From Mytilus edulis (Eukaryota; Mollusca; Bivalvia; Mytilida; Mytilidae), in assembly GCF_963676685.1 (NCBI RefSeq), contig NC_092346.1, positions 30,579,133-30,643,132 on the forward strand: a stretch of DNA of 64,000 bases. The letters run 5' to 3'. Positions within the stretch are counted from its first letter, which is position 1; each line of letters starts with the position of its first letter. This document shows, piece after piece, positions 1 to 11,386 of the stretch. Below the pieces are notes generated by a model. The model did not search any database. It was not told the origin of the DNA and saw nothing but the letters and a program-made list of their open reading frames with translations. Both the position numbers and the translations under genes were made by a program.

Positions 1-1155
1 CAAGCGCGTTAGTATGTGACAGGGTTATATATTTAGAAGTGTAACTAGGTTAACTAGTTCAGTCAAAAACTAACTAAATCCCGCCAAAAAACCCACCTAG
101 TGCTCATGTGTCTGTCGTGTCCCAATTTAAAACTACGTCGGTGGTTGTTTGTTGTCTTATCTTAGCGCTATTTGTTGTAACTTTGAGAATTTGGTGTAGA
201 TTTTTGACAGTCTCAGTTTGGTTTATGAACAACATTTTTGACTAGGGACGATTAAGAGCATAATGTCTCATTGGCATGTACATTAAAATCTCTTTATTCA
301 GATTATTAGAGCATAACAAATTTGCTTACATAAAAAAATTGTAAAACAATAAATATCCACTGAAATGGATTTAAGGTACCGGATAGAACCTCCTAGCTGA
401 ACAATAGCTTCAACAACTGTTAAAAATGACTTCAATAAGCACGCTTCTAAAATGATTAATATTAAAAATGAAGAAGATAAACAAAGAAAAGTATGTCCTT
501 GTGTATTATAAATGCCTAGCGGTAAATATTATGATTCATACAATTAATTAATATTGTGAAAAATTATATGAAACCTCAAAAGTAGTTTATTTAAAGGACT
601 ACCGTAAATTAATGTTTTGAAAAAATATAGGAAACCACAGAATTAGTTTATTTGAAACACTACCGTTAAACATCAATATACATGTAAGCACCGATGTCAA
701 ATTCAATAAATTTAAATTAATTTGCGTTGGCGATTGCAAACAGGTTTATGTTCCGTTTGATAAATGGAAATATTCCTATGCCATATACACATGGTGCACA
801 CGAAATCAACTTTATGGATATCCGGGTTTTTTCCCCCGCGTCACTCGTACATCAGTTAAATATTAATATATTGCACACGATTGTGCAGCTGATTGATTGA
901 CATAAATTACCAGAAAATTGGACAGTTATGATATTTCATTATTTTTTTTCCTTTCTTAGTTTTTTAAAATTCACACGCAAACTATTACGTAATTGCTAGC
1001 ATACATGTTTATGACAGTGTGGCCGGAAAAGTGTTTCGTTTTATGAATTTGAATGAAAATCACATTCAAAATTGGAACATTTAAGACAACTGTACTCTTT
1101 TCATGTTGAATATATTAACCCAATTTAGTATCATGGGATAATCGTTTGTAATTAC
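1..1155. other. AT-rich stretch without a recognisable gene
   Basis: No open frame of useful length, splice-bounded exon or recognisable domain was seen on either strand. The sequence is AT-rich and not tandemly repeated. Confidence 0.5.
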
Positions 1156-1159
1156 CTAT

Positions 1160-1930
1160 CAGGTACCTGGATTATGATTTAATACACCAGACACACGTTT
1201 CGTCTACATAAGACTCATTAGTGACGCTCAGATCAAAATAGGTATAAAGCAAAACAAGTACAAAGTTGAAGAGCATTAAGGACCCAATATTCCAAAAAGT
1301 TGTGCCAAATACGGCTAAGACAATCTATGTCATCTATGCCTGGGATAAAAACAAATTCTTAGTAAACCGCTCCTTCATTTTCGATCCTTGTTATGCAGCC
1401 GTATAGTTAAATGTACAGAACTTGATTTTGGGCGGGGAGGGGTATTACACATAGGTCGTTTCCCCCAACAAACTCCAGGAGTGAATTTCATGGCACAACT
1501 TTTGGGACCCACAATGCTCTTCAACTGTGTACTTGTTTGGCTTTATACATATTTTGATATGAAAGTCACTGACGAGTCTTATGTAGACGAAACGCGCGTC
1601 TGGCGTACTAAATTTTAATCCTGGTACTTTTGATAACTATTTACACCACTAGGTCGATGCCACTGCTGGTGGACGTTTCGTCCCCGAGGGTATCACCAGC
1701 CCAGTAGTCAACACTTCGGTGTTTACATGAATATCAATAATGTGGTCATCTTTATAAATTTCCTGTTTACAAAACTTTGAATTTTTCGAATAACTAAGTA
1801 TTTTCTTATCCCAGGCATAGATTACCTTAGCTGTATTTGGCACAACTTTTTGGAATTTTGGATCCTCATGGAGACGAAACGCGCGTCTGGCGTACTAAAT
1901 TATAATCCTGGTACCTTTGATAACTATATA
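1160..1930. repeat. Cluster of three copies of a mussel-type interspersed repeat, in opposite orientations
   Basis: A plus-oriented copy begins near 1163 (acctggattatgatttaata, then cacgtttcgtctacataag) and runs to about 1350. Two minus-oriented copies follow at about 1487-1645 and 1646-1926. All share the core with 'gacgctcagatcaaaa', 'ccaaaaagttgtgccaaata' and 'cgcgcgtttcgtctac' or its complement. Short open frames here, such as 1388-1618 and 1649-1843, lie inside the repeat and are not taken as genes. The family is shared with 3440-4260. Confidence 0.75.
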
Positions 1931-3439
1931 ATTACCCCTGACCCATGGCCTATGTATGTATCAGCCAGTCTATTCAGGAAAAGGAGAAAAAGCCAAATTG
2001 ACTAAGTTAAAAGAAGTGTACACAGACTCGATAAAATACACAGACTCGATAAAAGTACGTATTCTTTAATCCCCAATTTTCTTAATCAGAAAATGTTTGT
2101 ACCAAGTCAAGAATATGACAGTTGTCCATTCGATGTTTCTGAGCTCTTGATTTTGTCATTTGATTAGGGACTTTTCGTTTTGAATTTTCCTCGGAGTTTA
2201 GTATTTTTTTGATTTAACATTCTTTCATCCTATTCCATCCGACTATAAATAAAAGCACAACAACAGCTGTCGTCAAAATTACTGTAAGAATAATTACTGT
2301 GACTCAAACGAGGAAGGACACAACGCTATCGTCTGAAATATTCAGATTAAGCAAGTGTAAAGACTGTGAATTGTACGAAGTGAAAATCTTCAGTTGCGAC
2401 ATCGCAGAGAAGACACTAACATTCATGTATCAATTCTTATTAATCTTTGCATTTTGTCCAATACAAAACAAGAACTATCGACAAATTAATTTTTATTTTT
2501 ACTTTAATTTTTCGTTTTGAGGTGCTACCTCACAACCCTAATACCGATTTAAGGGTTGCTATGTCACCCTGCCTTATACCGGTTTAAGGTTGTTAACTTC
2601 AATGATCATAATTAAGAAAAAAATAATTCAATTATTATATGTTGAACGAATGCACAAGTTTGAGAGAAGAACTTTATTAAATAGAACCAAACATCAGTAG
2701 AAAGTAAAATACGAAAAATGCATTTTTGACGACAGTTGTTACTAGTATTATCTGATTAATATTGATGACAGTTGTATTTACTCCTCACTGGAATATTTTA
2801 TATTATTTTCTTTCAATTTGATAAAAGCTTTGGCCTTCCAATCAAACTTTAATAAAGCGTCCGTGCTTATGGACTTTTCGTCTTCGATGGTATCACCAGC
2901 CCAGTAGTCATTATTCCAGCGGTGACATTAAATGTTGTCGGTGCAGTCATTTTATGATCGAAGGGGTAGAGTCAATTTCCTTGAATGTACTTCACTTTCA
3001 GGGCCAAAACCGAAAACTGTTGAAACATTCTTGAATTCGAATATAAAGAAGTCTAGACAACAATAACACAAAAATACGAAAAAATGTTGTAAGAACCTCA
3101 AAAATCTTTCATACTGTGAATTCAGTGAAGATTGGAAGACTTTGTAAATATCCCAGGTGTGTATTAAATTCTGGGGAAATGGGTTTACCCCTTTTCATTG
3201 CTCTTCAAACCTGGTTATAAAATTGTCTTCCAACTACATGTGTTTTGATTTGAGTGCTACAGATTAGTCTCATTTAAAAGTAACGTGAAACTGACATATC
3301 AAAGTTATAAACCTGATAAAAATGAAAATGGAAATGGAGAATGTGTCAAAGAGACAACAACCCCACCATAGAGCAGACAGCATGGTATCTCTGATAAAAT
3401 TAAACATTCAATGGGCCAACTCTACCACTGGGAAACGTT
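1931..3439. other. Intergenic, repeat fragments only
   Basis: It holds a 17-bp direct duplication near 2022-2055 (acacagactcgataaaa). At 2095-2215 is a copy of the 'agtcaagaatatgacagttg' family. Near 2855-2950 is a minus-oriented remnant of the 1160-1930 family (ggtatcaccagcccagtagt). At 3325-3400 is a copy of the 'gtcaaagagacaacaacccc' family. No coding exon is supported. Confidence 0.55.
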
Positions 3440-4260
3440 TTATTCGCAATAGTTATCAAAGGTACCAGAATTATAATTCAATACGCCAGACGCGCGTTTC
3501 TATTACATAAGACTCATTAGTGACGCTCAGATCAAAACAGTAAAAAAGCAAAACAAATACAAAGTTGAAGAGCATTGCGGACTCAAAATTCCAAAAAGTT
3601 ATGCTAAATACGGCTAAGGTAATCTACTCCTGGGAGCAAGAAAATCCTTAGTTTTTCGAAAAATTCAAAGTTTTGTAAACAGAAAGTTTTATAAAATGAC
3701 CATATATTTGATATTCATGTCAACACCGAAGTGCTGACTACTGGGCTGGTGATTCCCTCGGGGACGAAACGCCCACCAGCAGTGGCATCGACACAGTGGT
3801 GTAAATAGTTATCAAAGGTACCAGGATTTTAATTTGACACTCAAGACGAGCGTTTCATCTACATAAGACTCATCAGTGACGCTCAGACCAAAACAATTAA
3901 AAAGTCAAACAAATGCAAAGTTGAAGAGCATTGAGGACCCAAAATTCCAAAAAGTTATGCCAAATACGGCTAAGGTAATCTACTCCTGGGGGTAAGAAAA
4001 TCCTTAGTTTTTCGATAAATTCAAAGTTTTGGAAACAGGAGATTTATAAAATGATCATATAATTGATATTCATGTCAACACCGAAGTGCTGACTACTGGG
4101 CTGGTGATACCCTCGGGGACGAAACGTCTACCAGCATCGATCCAGTAGTGTAAATAGTTATCAAAGGTACCAGGATTATAATTTAATACGCCAGACGCGC
4201 GTTTCGTCTACATAGGACTGATCAGTGACGCTCAGACCAAAACATTTAAAACTGTATCAC
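3440..4260 (+). repeat. Tandem array of two full and one partial copies of a ~350-bp interspersed repeat
   Basis: Copies start at about 3450, 3805 and 4155. Each begins 'gttatcaaaggtaccaggat', continues with 'cgcgtttc..tacataagac', 'gacgctcaga' and 'aagttgaagagcattg', then 'gtgctgactactgggctggt', and ends with 'ggggacgaaacg'. The third copy is cut off after the first ~100 bp, at 'gctcagaccaaaacatttaa'. Head-to-tail order suggests unequal exchange or serial insertion of one family. Confidence 0.75.
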
Positions 4261-5142
4261 CAGCCCAATGGTCAGCACTCGTGTGTTGAAATGAAATATC
4301 ATTAGTGCTGTCATTTACTTTTCGTAAAGTGTAAAACCTTTCCGAAACAATAAGCCTTGTATACCTTTACCCACAAATAACCATAGCCAGACATCATATT
4401 GGAATTTTTACCTTTCAATGTAACCCTACTTTGGGATATTTTTGGCCTTCGAACAATGATGAGTCTTATGTAGACGTAACGCACGCGTGGTTTACCAAAT
4501 TATACGTTCGGTATCTTTAATGAAGTTTATTAAATAGAAATATGCTCTAAAGGTCATACGAGCCCCATTTTACCGAAACATATGTATGTTGAGATATGTA
4601 TAACAACAACAACGAACTGAAAGGTAAATTCAAAAAGGGGGAAGCCTATTAAAAATGAAAAAAACAAATCAATACAAGAGTTTAATATTACCAACTATCG
4701 CAGGTATGGAAAAAAGCTTTCATACTCCTGATTTCCCGCAAAAAAATGTGTCGTTAACCTGATGTAAGGCTACCAAATCTCCCATTTGAATGTCAGTTGT
4801 CAATAGTTATGCTATATTGACAAAATTATATATGCAAATCATACAGACATAATTTTACGATATTTGTCACTATTTGAACCCCGTGAGTTTAATCTAAATC
4901 TTTATCTTCAGTTGCATTGGCACCTGTTCGTCTATGAATTTTTTTTATTTTGGAGCATACTTGCAACTATTTATCACGTTATTTTAAGTTGTTTAGCCAT
5001 TTACTTAAATAATAAAAAAATATTTTACAGTTTTTCAGCTGATACAACCACAAACTGACTTTCGAAGTTCGCTTCTTTTTGTTACTTGATTGGGTTGTAG
5101 AATCATTGACAGAAGCACATCCTTATGAATCGCGGAACGTTT
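4261..5142. other. Intergenic stretch, small repeat remnants
   Basis: Remnants of the same family occur at 4256-4345 (accagcccaatggtcagcac) and, inverted, at 4463-4510 (gagtcttatgtagacgtaac). The remainder is AT-rich. The open frame at 4864-5058 has no recognisable feature. Confidence 0.45.
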
Positions 5143-6449
5143 CTGCATTCAGTTACTTTCCAAAGCTATAGACGATTATCAACAAGAATCGTGCTTTCAG
5201 TTACATTCGAAAGCAATAGACGATTATCAACAAGAATCGTGCTTTCAGTTTCTTTCCAAAGCTATAGACGATTATCAACAAGAACCGTGCTTTCAGTTAC
5301 TTTCCAAAGCTATAGACGATTATCAAAAATAATCGTGCTTTCAGTTACTTTCCAAAGCTATAAACGATTATCAAAAAGAATCGTGCTTTCGGTTACTTTC
5401 CAAAGCTATAGACGATTATCAACAAGAATCGTGCTTTCGGTTACTTTCCAAAGCTTTAGACGATTATCAACAAGAATCGTGCTTTCAGTTACTTTCCAAA
5501 GCTATAGACGATTATCTTATCAACAAGAATCATGCTTTCAGTTACATTCGAAAGCAATAGACGATTATCAACAAGAATCGTGCTTTCAGTTTCTTTCTAA
5601 CGCTATAGACGATAATCAACAAGAATCATGCTTTCAGTTACTTTCCAAAGCTATAAACGAGTATCAAAAAGAATCGTGCTTTCAGTTACTTTCCAAAGCT
5701 ATAGACGATTATCAACAAGAATCGTGCTTTCGGTTACTTTCCAAAGCTATAGACGACTATCAACAAGAATCGTGCTTTCAGTTTCTTTCCAAAGCTATAG
5801 ACGATTATCAACAAGAATCGTTCTTTCAGGTACATTCGAAAGCAATAGACGATTATCAACAAGAATCGTGCTTTCAGTTTCTTTCCAAAGCTATAGACGA
5901 TTATCAACAAGAATCGTGCTTTCAGTTACTTTCCAAAGCTATAAACGATTATCAAAAAGAATCGTGCTTTCAGTTACTTTCCAAAGCTATAAACGATTAT
6001 CAAAAAGAATCGTGCTTTCAGTTACTTTCCAAAGCTATAGACGATTATCAACAAGAATCGTGCTTTCGGTTACTTTCCAAACCTTTAGACGATTATCAAC
6101 AAGAATCGTGCTTTCAGTTACTTTCCAAAGCTATAGACGATTATCAAAAATAATCGTGCTTTCAGTTACTTTCCAAAGCTATAAACGATTATCAAAAAGA
6201 ATCGTGCTTTCAGTTACTTTCCAACGCTATAGACGATTATCAACAAGAATCATGCTTTCAGTTACTTTCCAAAGCTATAAACGATTATCAACAAGAATCG
6301 TGCTTTCAGTTTCTTTCCAAAGCTATACACGATTATCAACAAGAATCGTGCTTTCAGTTACTTTCCAAAGCTATAGACGATTATCAACAAGAATCGTACT
6401 TTCAGTTTCTTTCCAAAGCTATACACGATTATCAACAAGAATCGTACAA
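5143..6449 (+). repeat. 48-bp minisatellite, about 27 copies, open in more than one frame
   Basis: The unit reads approximately 'ttcagttactttccaaagct' then 'atagacgattatcaacaag' and 'aatcgtgc'. It is 48 bp, so 16 codons, and frame is kept from copy to copy. One frame gives the repeat SVTFQSYRRLSTRIVL; another gives the amphipathic-looking ESCFQLLSKAIDDYQQ. A 5-bp insertion near 5515 switches frames, so a single 342-codon frame (5125-6153) reads both. A second frame covers 5628-6512. Variants (agc/aac, tac/ttc, aaaaat) recur periodically, as expected from unequal exchange. No signal peptide, splice signals or flanking conserved exon were found, so coding status is open. Confidence 0.85.
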
Positions 6450-8379
6450 GGAACTTTTAAAAATAAAAGAGGAACATTTAGAGCCTTTCAGAAACAATAC
6501 ATGAACATATAGAGATAATAAATGGTAGATAAATAAAGGCAACAGTAGTATACCGCTGTTCTATTTTCGGTAAATACCAGGTACATCAAAAGGACTACAA
6601 TTGTTCAGGTTTGTCTGACCGAAGGACACAGGTCAACATCAGTACTGTTTCTTTCTTCGAAAGTTTTTACCTTATGGAACTGTAAAAAGCAATTTGTATT
6701 TGTAAAGACGTAGACAGTCTGCTGATCATAAATCCATTTAAATTTAAATGAAATGACATTTTAGCATTTTATAAAACACATTCTCTCATATATTATATCT
6801 CTAATAGGTTTCAGGGTCACACATATCAATATAGCAATGTCAGACAGCATTATTTATGGCTAAAAGTGAGATTTTAGTGTTTAACGACATCACCGTGTCA
6901 CTGCCGAAAATTTATTCTGTTATAAAAATAACGAATTACACAATTAAGAAAATTTTGCTGTTTAAGAAATGAAGGGGAAAATTATGTTATACAATAAATA
7001 TTAAATATCAAATTCTTACATTTCATTTTTAAGATTTTTTTTTATAAATTGTTCGCCAAGAAAAAATGATTCAACATTTTCATATAAGCAATTATTGTAA
7101 GGGATATGTACGAAGAATATATTGGTTTAAGGTCATTACAAGTAAATTGGCTATGTCGCAGATTTTGCTAAAATTTTGAATATAACCTTGGCTCGATGAA
7201 CCTCAACTGAAAATCTCTTTTTTTTTTTTTTTTATCTGAAACATTGAGGATTTATTTCTTTTTAATAGTTAAAAGGTAAATATTTGTATATAAAGCACAT
7301 TAAACCGGTGAAAAAACATATAAAATTTGTCTTCAATCCGCCAAATCTCTAATTCCTCTCCACTTTTCTTAAAAAAAACTATATGTTGTTGACACATAAA
7401 TTTCTGTTTTAATGATATAAAATAATCATATAGTGACCGATTACCTTTTTTGTCTAATAATCATTATCGGACCACAGATAAATTATCACGTTGTGATTGG
7501 TTAAACGCCGTCACATGGTGACCCCCTATGAGACTGTAGGGGGTTAGTAAGTTTCATAGGGGGTTCATGACGCATTACTGGTGACGTCATCTATTGCTGT
7601 TGTTGTGTTACATTGTTTATTTTTCAACAAAACGCAGCAGAAAAAGTCCAGCGTCCGGCCTCACCCCCTATGGATTTTACTAACCCTCTATGGATCCGTA
7701 TGCGGTCAGTAGCGAACCATATAACTTATAATATGTTACCTGGTTGGTAGTGAAAAACGTCAAAGATCAACGTTTTACTGCTGCAACGCAGCGACGTTAC
7801 GATTATTTCGACGTTTTTCTTTATTTTTTTCCACAAAGAGCACAACTTTGAATGATGTATACCGTTAAAACGAAGTCGATGGCCGTATCTTTTTTTTGTA
7901 TCATTTTAACGGAAATTTATGTATCAATAGCATATATTGTTTTATGAAAAATCTATGGAGTAGAACTAGAGATGTGGTGATTTTTAGACAAATTTTAGAA
8001 AGTTTTATTCCGATTTTATGTGCTTTCTATATATTTGTTCACCAATTTTGTAAGAATGCAATCATTAATATTTTAGATGATAAATGAAATAAAAGCATTA
8101 TTTTTTTCATTTTCCGTTGAAGCTCATTAAAGTGTTAATAAAGAATTAAAAGAAGAAGAAATACAGACAACACCATGTCCCCTCCCCGAATAAAAAGACG
8201 ACAAGATCAGTCCAGTAAAAGCACTACACCGAAAAATGAAATTAGACAACAACAAAATCTTGCTTTCCACGAATGCAGGTGAAATAAAGTCGACGAGAAA
8301 TCGCATTTATTGATGTCACAACCAACGAAAATACGATTTGATTAGGCACAGGCATCTGTTTTTATTTACACATCGTTGT
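6450..8379. other. Intergenic; one palindromic repeat-like patch
   Basis: 6528-6560 carries 'aaaggcaacagtagtatacc', the end of a repeat family also seen at 11618, 14292, 19274 and 56480. At 7490-7740 a less AT-rich patch has related inverted arms: 'gtagggggttagta' near 7535 and the complement of 'tactaaccctctatgg' near 7679. It may be a degraded transposon. A T-homopolymer lies at about 7209-7224. No gene is supported; the 63-codon frame at 7896-8087 shows no features. Confidence 0.45.
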
Positions 8380-8600
8380 TAATAGAATGGAACTTTATGC
8401 GAATGTCATACTAGTGATAGGTTTAGCAGCTATAAAACTAGGTTTAATCGATCATTTTTTACATACGAAAATGACTTTACAAAGTCAGGAATATGACAGT
8501 TGTAATCCATTCATGTGTTTGAGCTTTTCATTTTGCCATTTGAAAAGGGACTTTTCGTTTTGAATTTTCGACTGAGTTCAGTATTTTTGTGATTTAACTT
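8380..8600 (+). repeat. Copy of the 'ggaatatgacagttgtaatcc' interspersed family
   Basis: The segment shares 'caaagtcaggaatatgacag', 'ttgtaatccattc', 'gagcttttcattttgccatt' and 'gggacttttcgttttgaatt' with copies at 2095, 9700, 11690, 31500 (inverted) and 62140. The left part ('ctataaaactaggtttaatc') matches the copy at 11840. Confidence 0.65.
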
Positions 8601-9002
8601 TTTCTAGACCATATCTTAAGCCATCTGTTTCATATTTGTCAACCAAATCATTATGGGGTCCTTGAGATGCTTAACTTTTAACATATAAAAATTGAAATCG
8701 TATCTTTTGTCGCAAAATTAATTTCTCAATCGACTCTTATTGTCAAATTAAAAGAAACCAAACGATATTAATCAAACCTAACTGTATCTTTGGTATCCTT
8801 TGTTGGAATTTAAATTGAATAGATGCAATTGATATAATCACCAAATTTTAATTTGAGAGAACATTGTCCATATACCTGGATATGAAGTCAAAATTAGTAC
8901 TGACATTGCATCCTTTTCGAGAAGCTTCAGTAGCAATATATTAATAAGAAAATGTGAAATGATTATCATTGAGACATCTGTCCATCAGAGACCAGGGTTG
9001 GA

Positions 9003-9122
9003 GTCATAAAACTTTGCTCCGTGCTTGGAGCACAAAAATCATGCTCGAAACATGAAATCCAGCATTTTGATTGGTTGATTTTCGAGTACTAGTACAAAAA
9101 CTGAATCGAAAGTTTTATGACC
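9003..9122. mobile_element. Short MITE-like element with terminal inverted repeats
   Basis: The left end 'gtcataaaactttgc' at 9003 is matched by the inverse complement of 'gaaagttttatgac' ending at about 9122. The enclosed ~120 bp has no coding capacity. No clear target-site duplication was seen, so transposon class is not assigned. Confidence 0.6.
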
Positions 9123-10061
9123 ACAAGGTCAGATGACAAAGATATGAGCAACTACCGGTAACCGGACGACATTTTGATGATTGCACCATAATTTCAGCAG
9201 TCAATGTTTCGGTATTAGACAGCATAACGCATGTTAACAAATTCTGACAATTGTACGGAGGTTCATCTTATATGAGTTTGTCTATTATTTTTATGACATT
9301 TTGGCTATGTAGCTTAACACATGTTTTGCTTTTTTCTATATAAAAGTACAAAAAAGACGAGAAAAGGACTACAACAAACACCATATTTGTACTTGAACGA
9401 AATAAGCATTTGTTAGGTTACTTTCTAATCTCTTCGGTATATGATGATGGACAACTAAGAAAGATAGGATAAAAGAAAGAAAAAAACACGTTGCATCTTT
9501 TAAATTTTTAAAAAACGGTATTGCGAGTTTGGACATGTTCCTTGTTATTACAGATGCTAATAGGATATTATTTTTTTATATGGTAAATCATGCATAACAG
9601 GGGGATTAACATTTCTACTCTTTTGGTCATACTCCATTTGAAATTGGCTATTATTCAGACTCTTTTTATATAAATATTTACTTAGCATTGGTATTCAATC
9701 ATTTTCTACATTCGAAATACTAGTATGACAGTTGTTATCCATTCGTCTGATTTGTTCGAGCTTTTGATTTGCCATTTGATGAGGGACTTTCCTTTTTGAA
9801 TTTTCCTCGGGGTTCAGTATTTTTGTGATTCTGCTTTTTAGAGGATACTTATCTTCGAAGGTTTTACTTACCATAAACAACACAAAGGATGCAAATAGTG
9901 GAACAGCCGTCTGATAACCCTTAAGAAGCACTCATCCTTCCCAAATGTTTTATTAGGGTTCATTTCGCTCAGTCTTAGATTCTTATGTTTCTTGTGCAAT
10001 CTTATATATATTTTTTGTATTTTCTTCGTTTTTCGTTTGGCTATGGTATTGAAAGGTTTTT
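9123..10061. other. Downstream flank of the AA15-like gene, repeat-bearing
   Basis: 9700-9845 is another copy of the 'tatgacagttgttatccatt' family. The 78-codon minus frame at 9695-9931 belongs to it and is not called as a gene. Nothing else is recognisable. Confidence 0.5.
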
Positions 10062-10067
10062 TTTATT
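10062..10067 (-). promoter_or_regulatory. Candidate polyadenylation signal of the AA15-like gene
   Basis: AATAAA on the minus strand, about 290 nt downstream of the stop codon at 10356. This is the best hexamer near the 3' end. Assignment is positional only. Confidence 0.4.
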
Positions 10068-10355
10068 CATAATTTTTTTTGGTTCCCTTAGTGATTTCTT
10101 TCTCCCTTTGATATTTTGAGCAGTTCTATAATTTTAATTACAAAAAAATAAATGAAATGAATATAACATCGAGTTAAATTCAAGAATTTGACAATCTACG
10201 TATTATTAAAAATTTAACAAATGTTTGCAGTACCTTGTTATTCTTAAATTAAATAATTGATAACACATGTATGAAAAAAAATTCAAATGAAATGTTATTC
10301 AACGTATAATACTGATACAGGTATCATATAACTGATATATAATGGAACATAAGTT

Positions 10356-11386
10356 TTAGGAACTATTTCTACAGTCTTTCACACTACATACATTTGGAGG
10401 GCACGATTTTTTGGAACATATTTGAGAACACCATTCATCCATTCCATAAATATCTTCAAATGCTCCAACGGCGTGGCATTTTGTTTTAGGGACTACAACA
10501 ACATCATCACATCCACATTCACACATAAACTTGACACAGTGATTGGACCTGCAGTTGTTCAGACACCATTGGTCAATGCCTCGAGTATGTGCATATCGAC
10601 CTTTTGCTTTACACCGGAAATTTGGCGAAGTTGAGTAACATTCTCCATTTTTTGAAGTTAAAGGTTGGCTAGTTTGTGAAAACAAAGGATACGTTATCGA
10701 ATCACTTTTACCCGGAAAATAGTAAATATCTGGTTGTGAAGGGACAAATCTAGTTAGAAGAAGATTTCCAGGCTTTGGTTTTATCAAAATTTTTGGCGTC
10801 GTTTTCGCCGCGATTTTTTCCCAAAAAGTTAACTCTTTTGAACTTCTCGATACTGTATTCCAAGTCGTCGAGGGTGACGATTCTTCAATTCTTTTGTCCC
10901 AAAATGATTTTTTCGTTTCTACATTCTTTTTACTTGGAGTAATTTTAAGGGGAAATGTCATGTTAGCTTGGAATTTGATGTATGGAATTCCCGTCTGCCA
11001 TGAAGGTTTAATCCAATTCACATGTTCATGTTTCTCTTTGATATTAGATACATCATCATTCGAAACTTTCTTTGCAATGTCTTTGGTTTGTTGCAATTTG
11101 TCATTGTAAGAAGGTTTTGGCTTAGAGCTATCACCTTTGCGGATTTCATAAGCATTGGGACTATTGTAAACCGGCAAAGTCTGCCGAAAGCGTTCTATAT
11201 TAGAATCGGTGAGATTTCTATCAGATATTAAAAATAATGGTTTATGTACATTAATTTCCGTGGAAATGAAAGCTCTATCACTGAATAAGGTATCCGACTG
11301 TATTTCGATATCAGCACAATTATAAAATGTTTCCTGCCTACCACAACCCATACACTGACATTCGTTGATCCCTCCCATTCTATATC
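10356..11386 (-). CDS. AA15-like gene, exon 3 (end of fold, linker, two Cys modules)
   Basis: The acceptor TTTGTAG precedes GATATAGAATG in phase 1. The exon opens GYRMGGINECQCMGCGRQ and reaches ETFYNCADI, the family's usual end of the catalytic domain. The usual GNSWG-type loop after STG is replaced by GYRMGG. The rest of the exon is the linker and the Cys modules, ending KDCRNSS and TAA. Confidence 0.85.

Noticed and set aside
9695-9931. 78-codon minus frame with RRMDNNCHTSIS
   Set aside because: The peptide comes from the widespread 'tatgacagttgt' repeat family, present at several places in the window.
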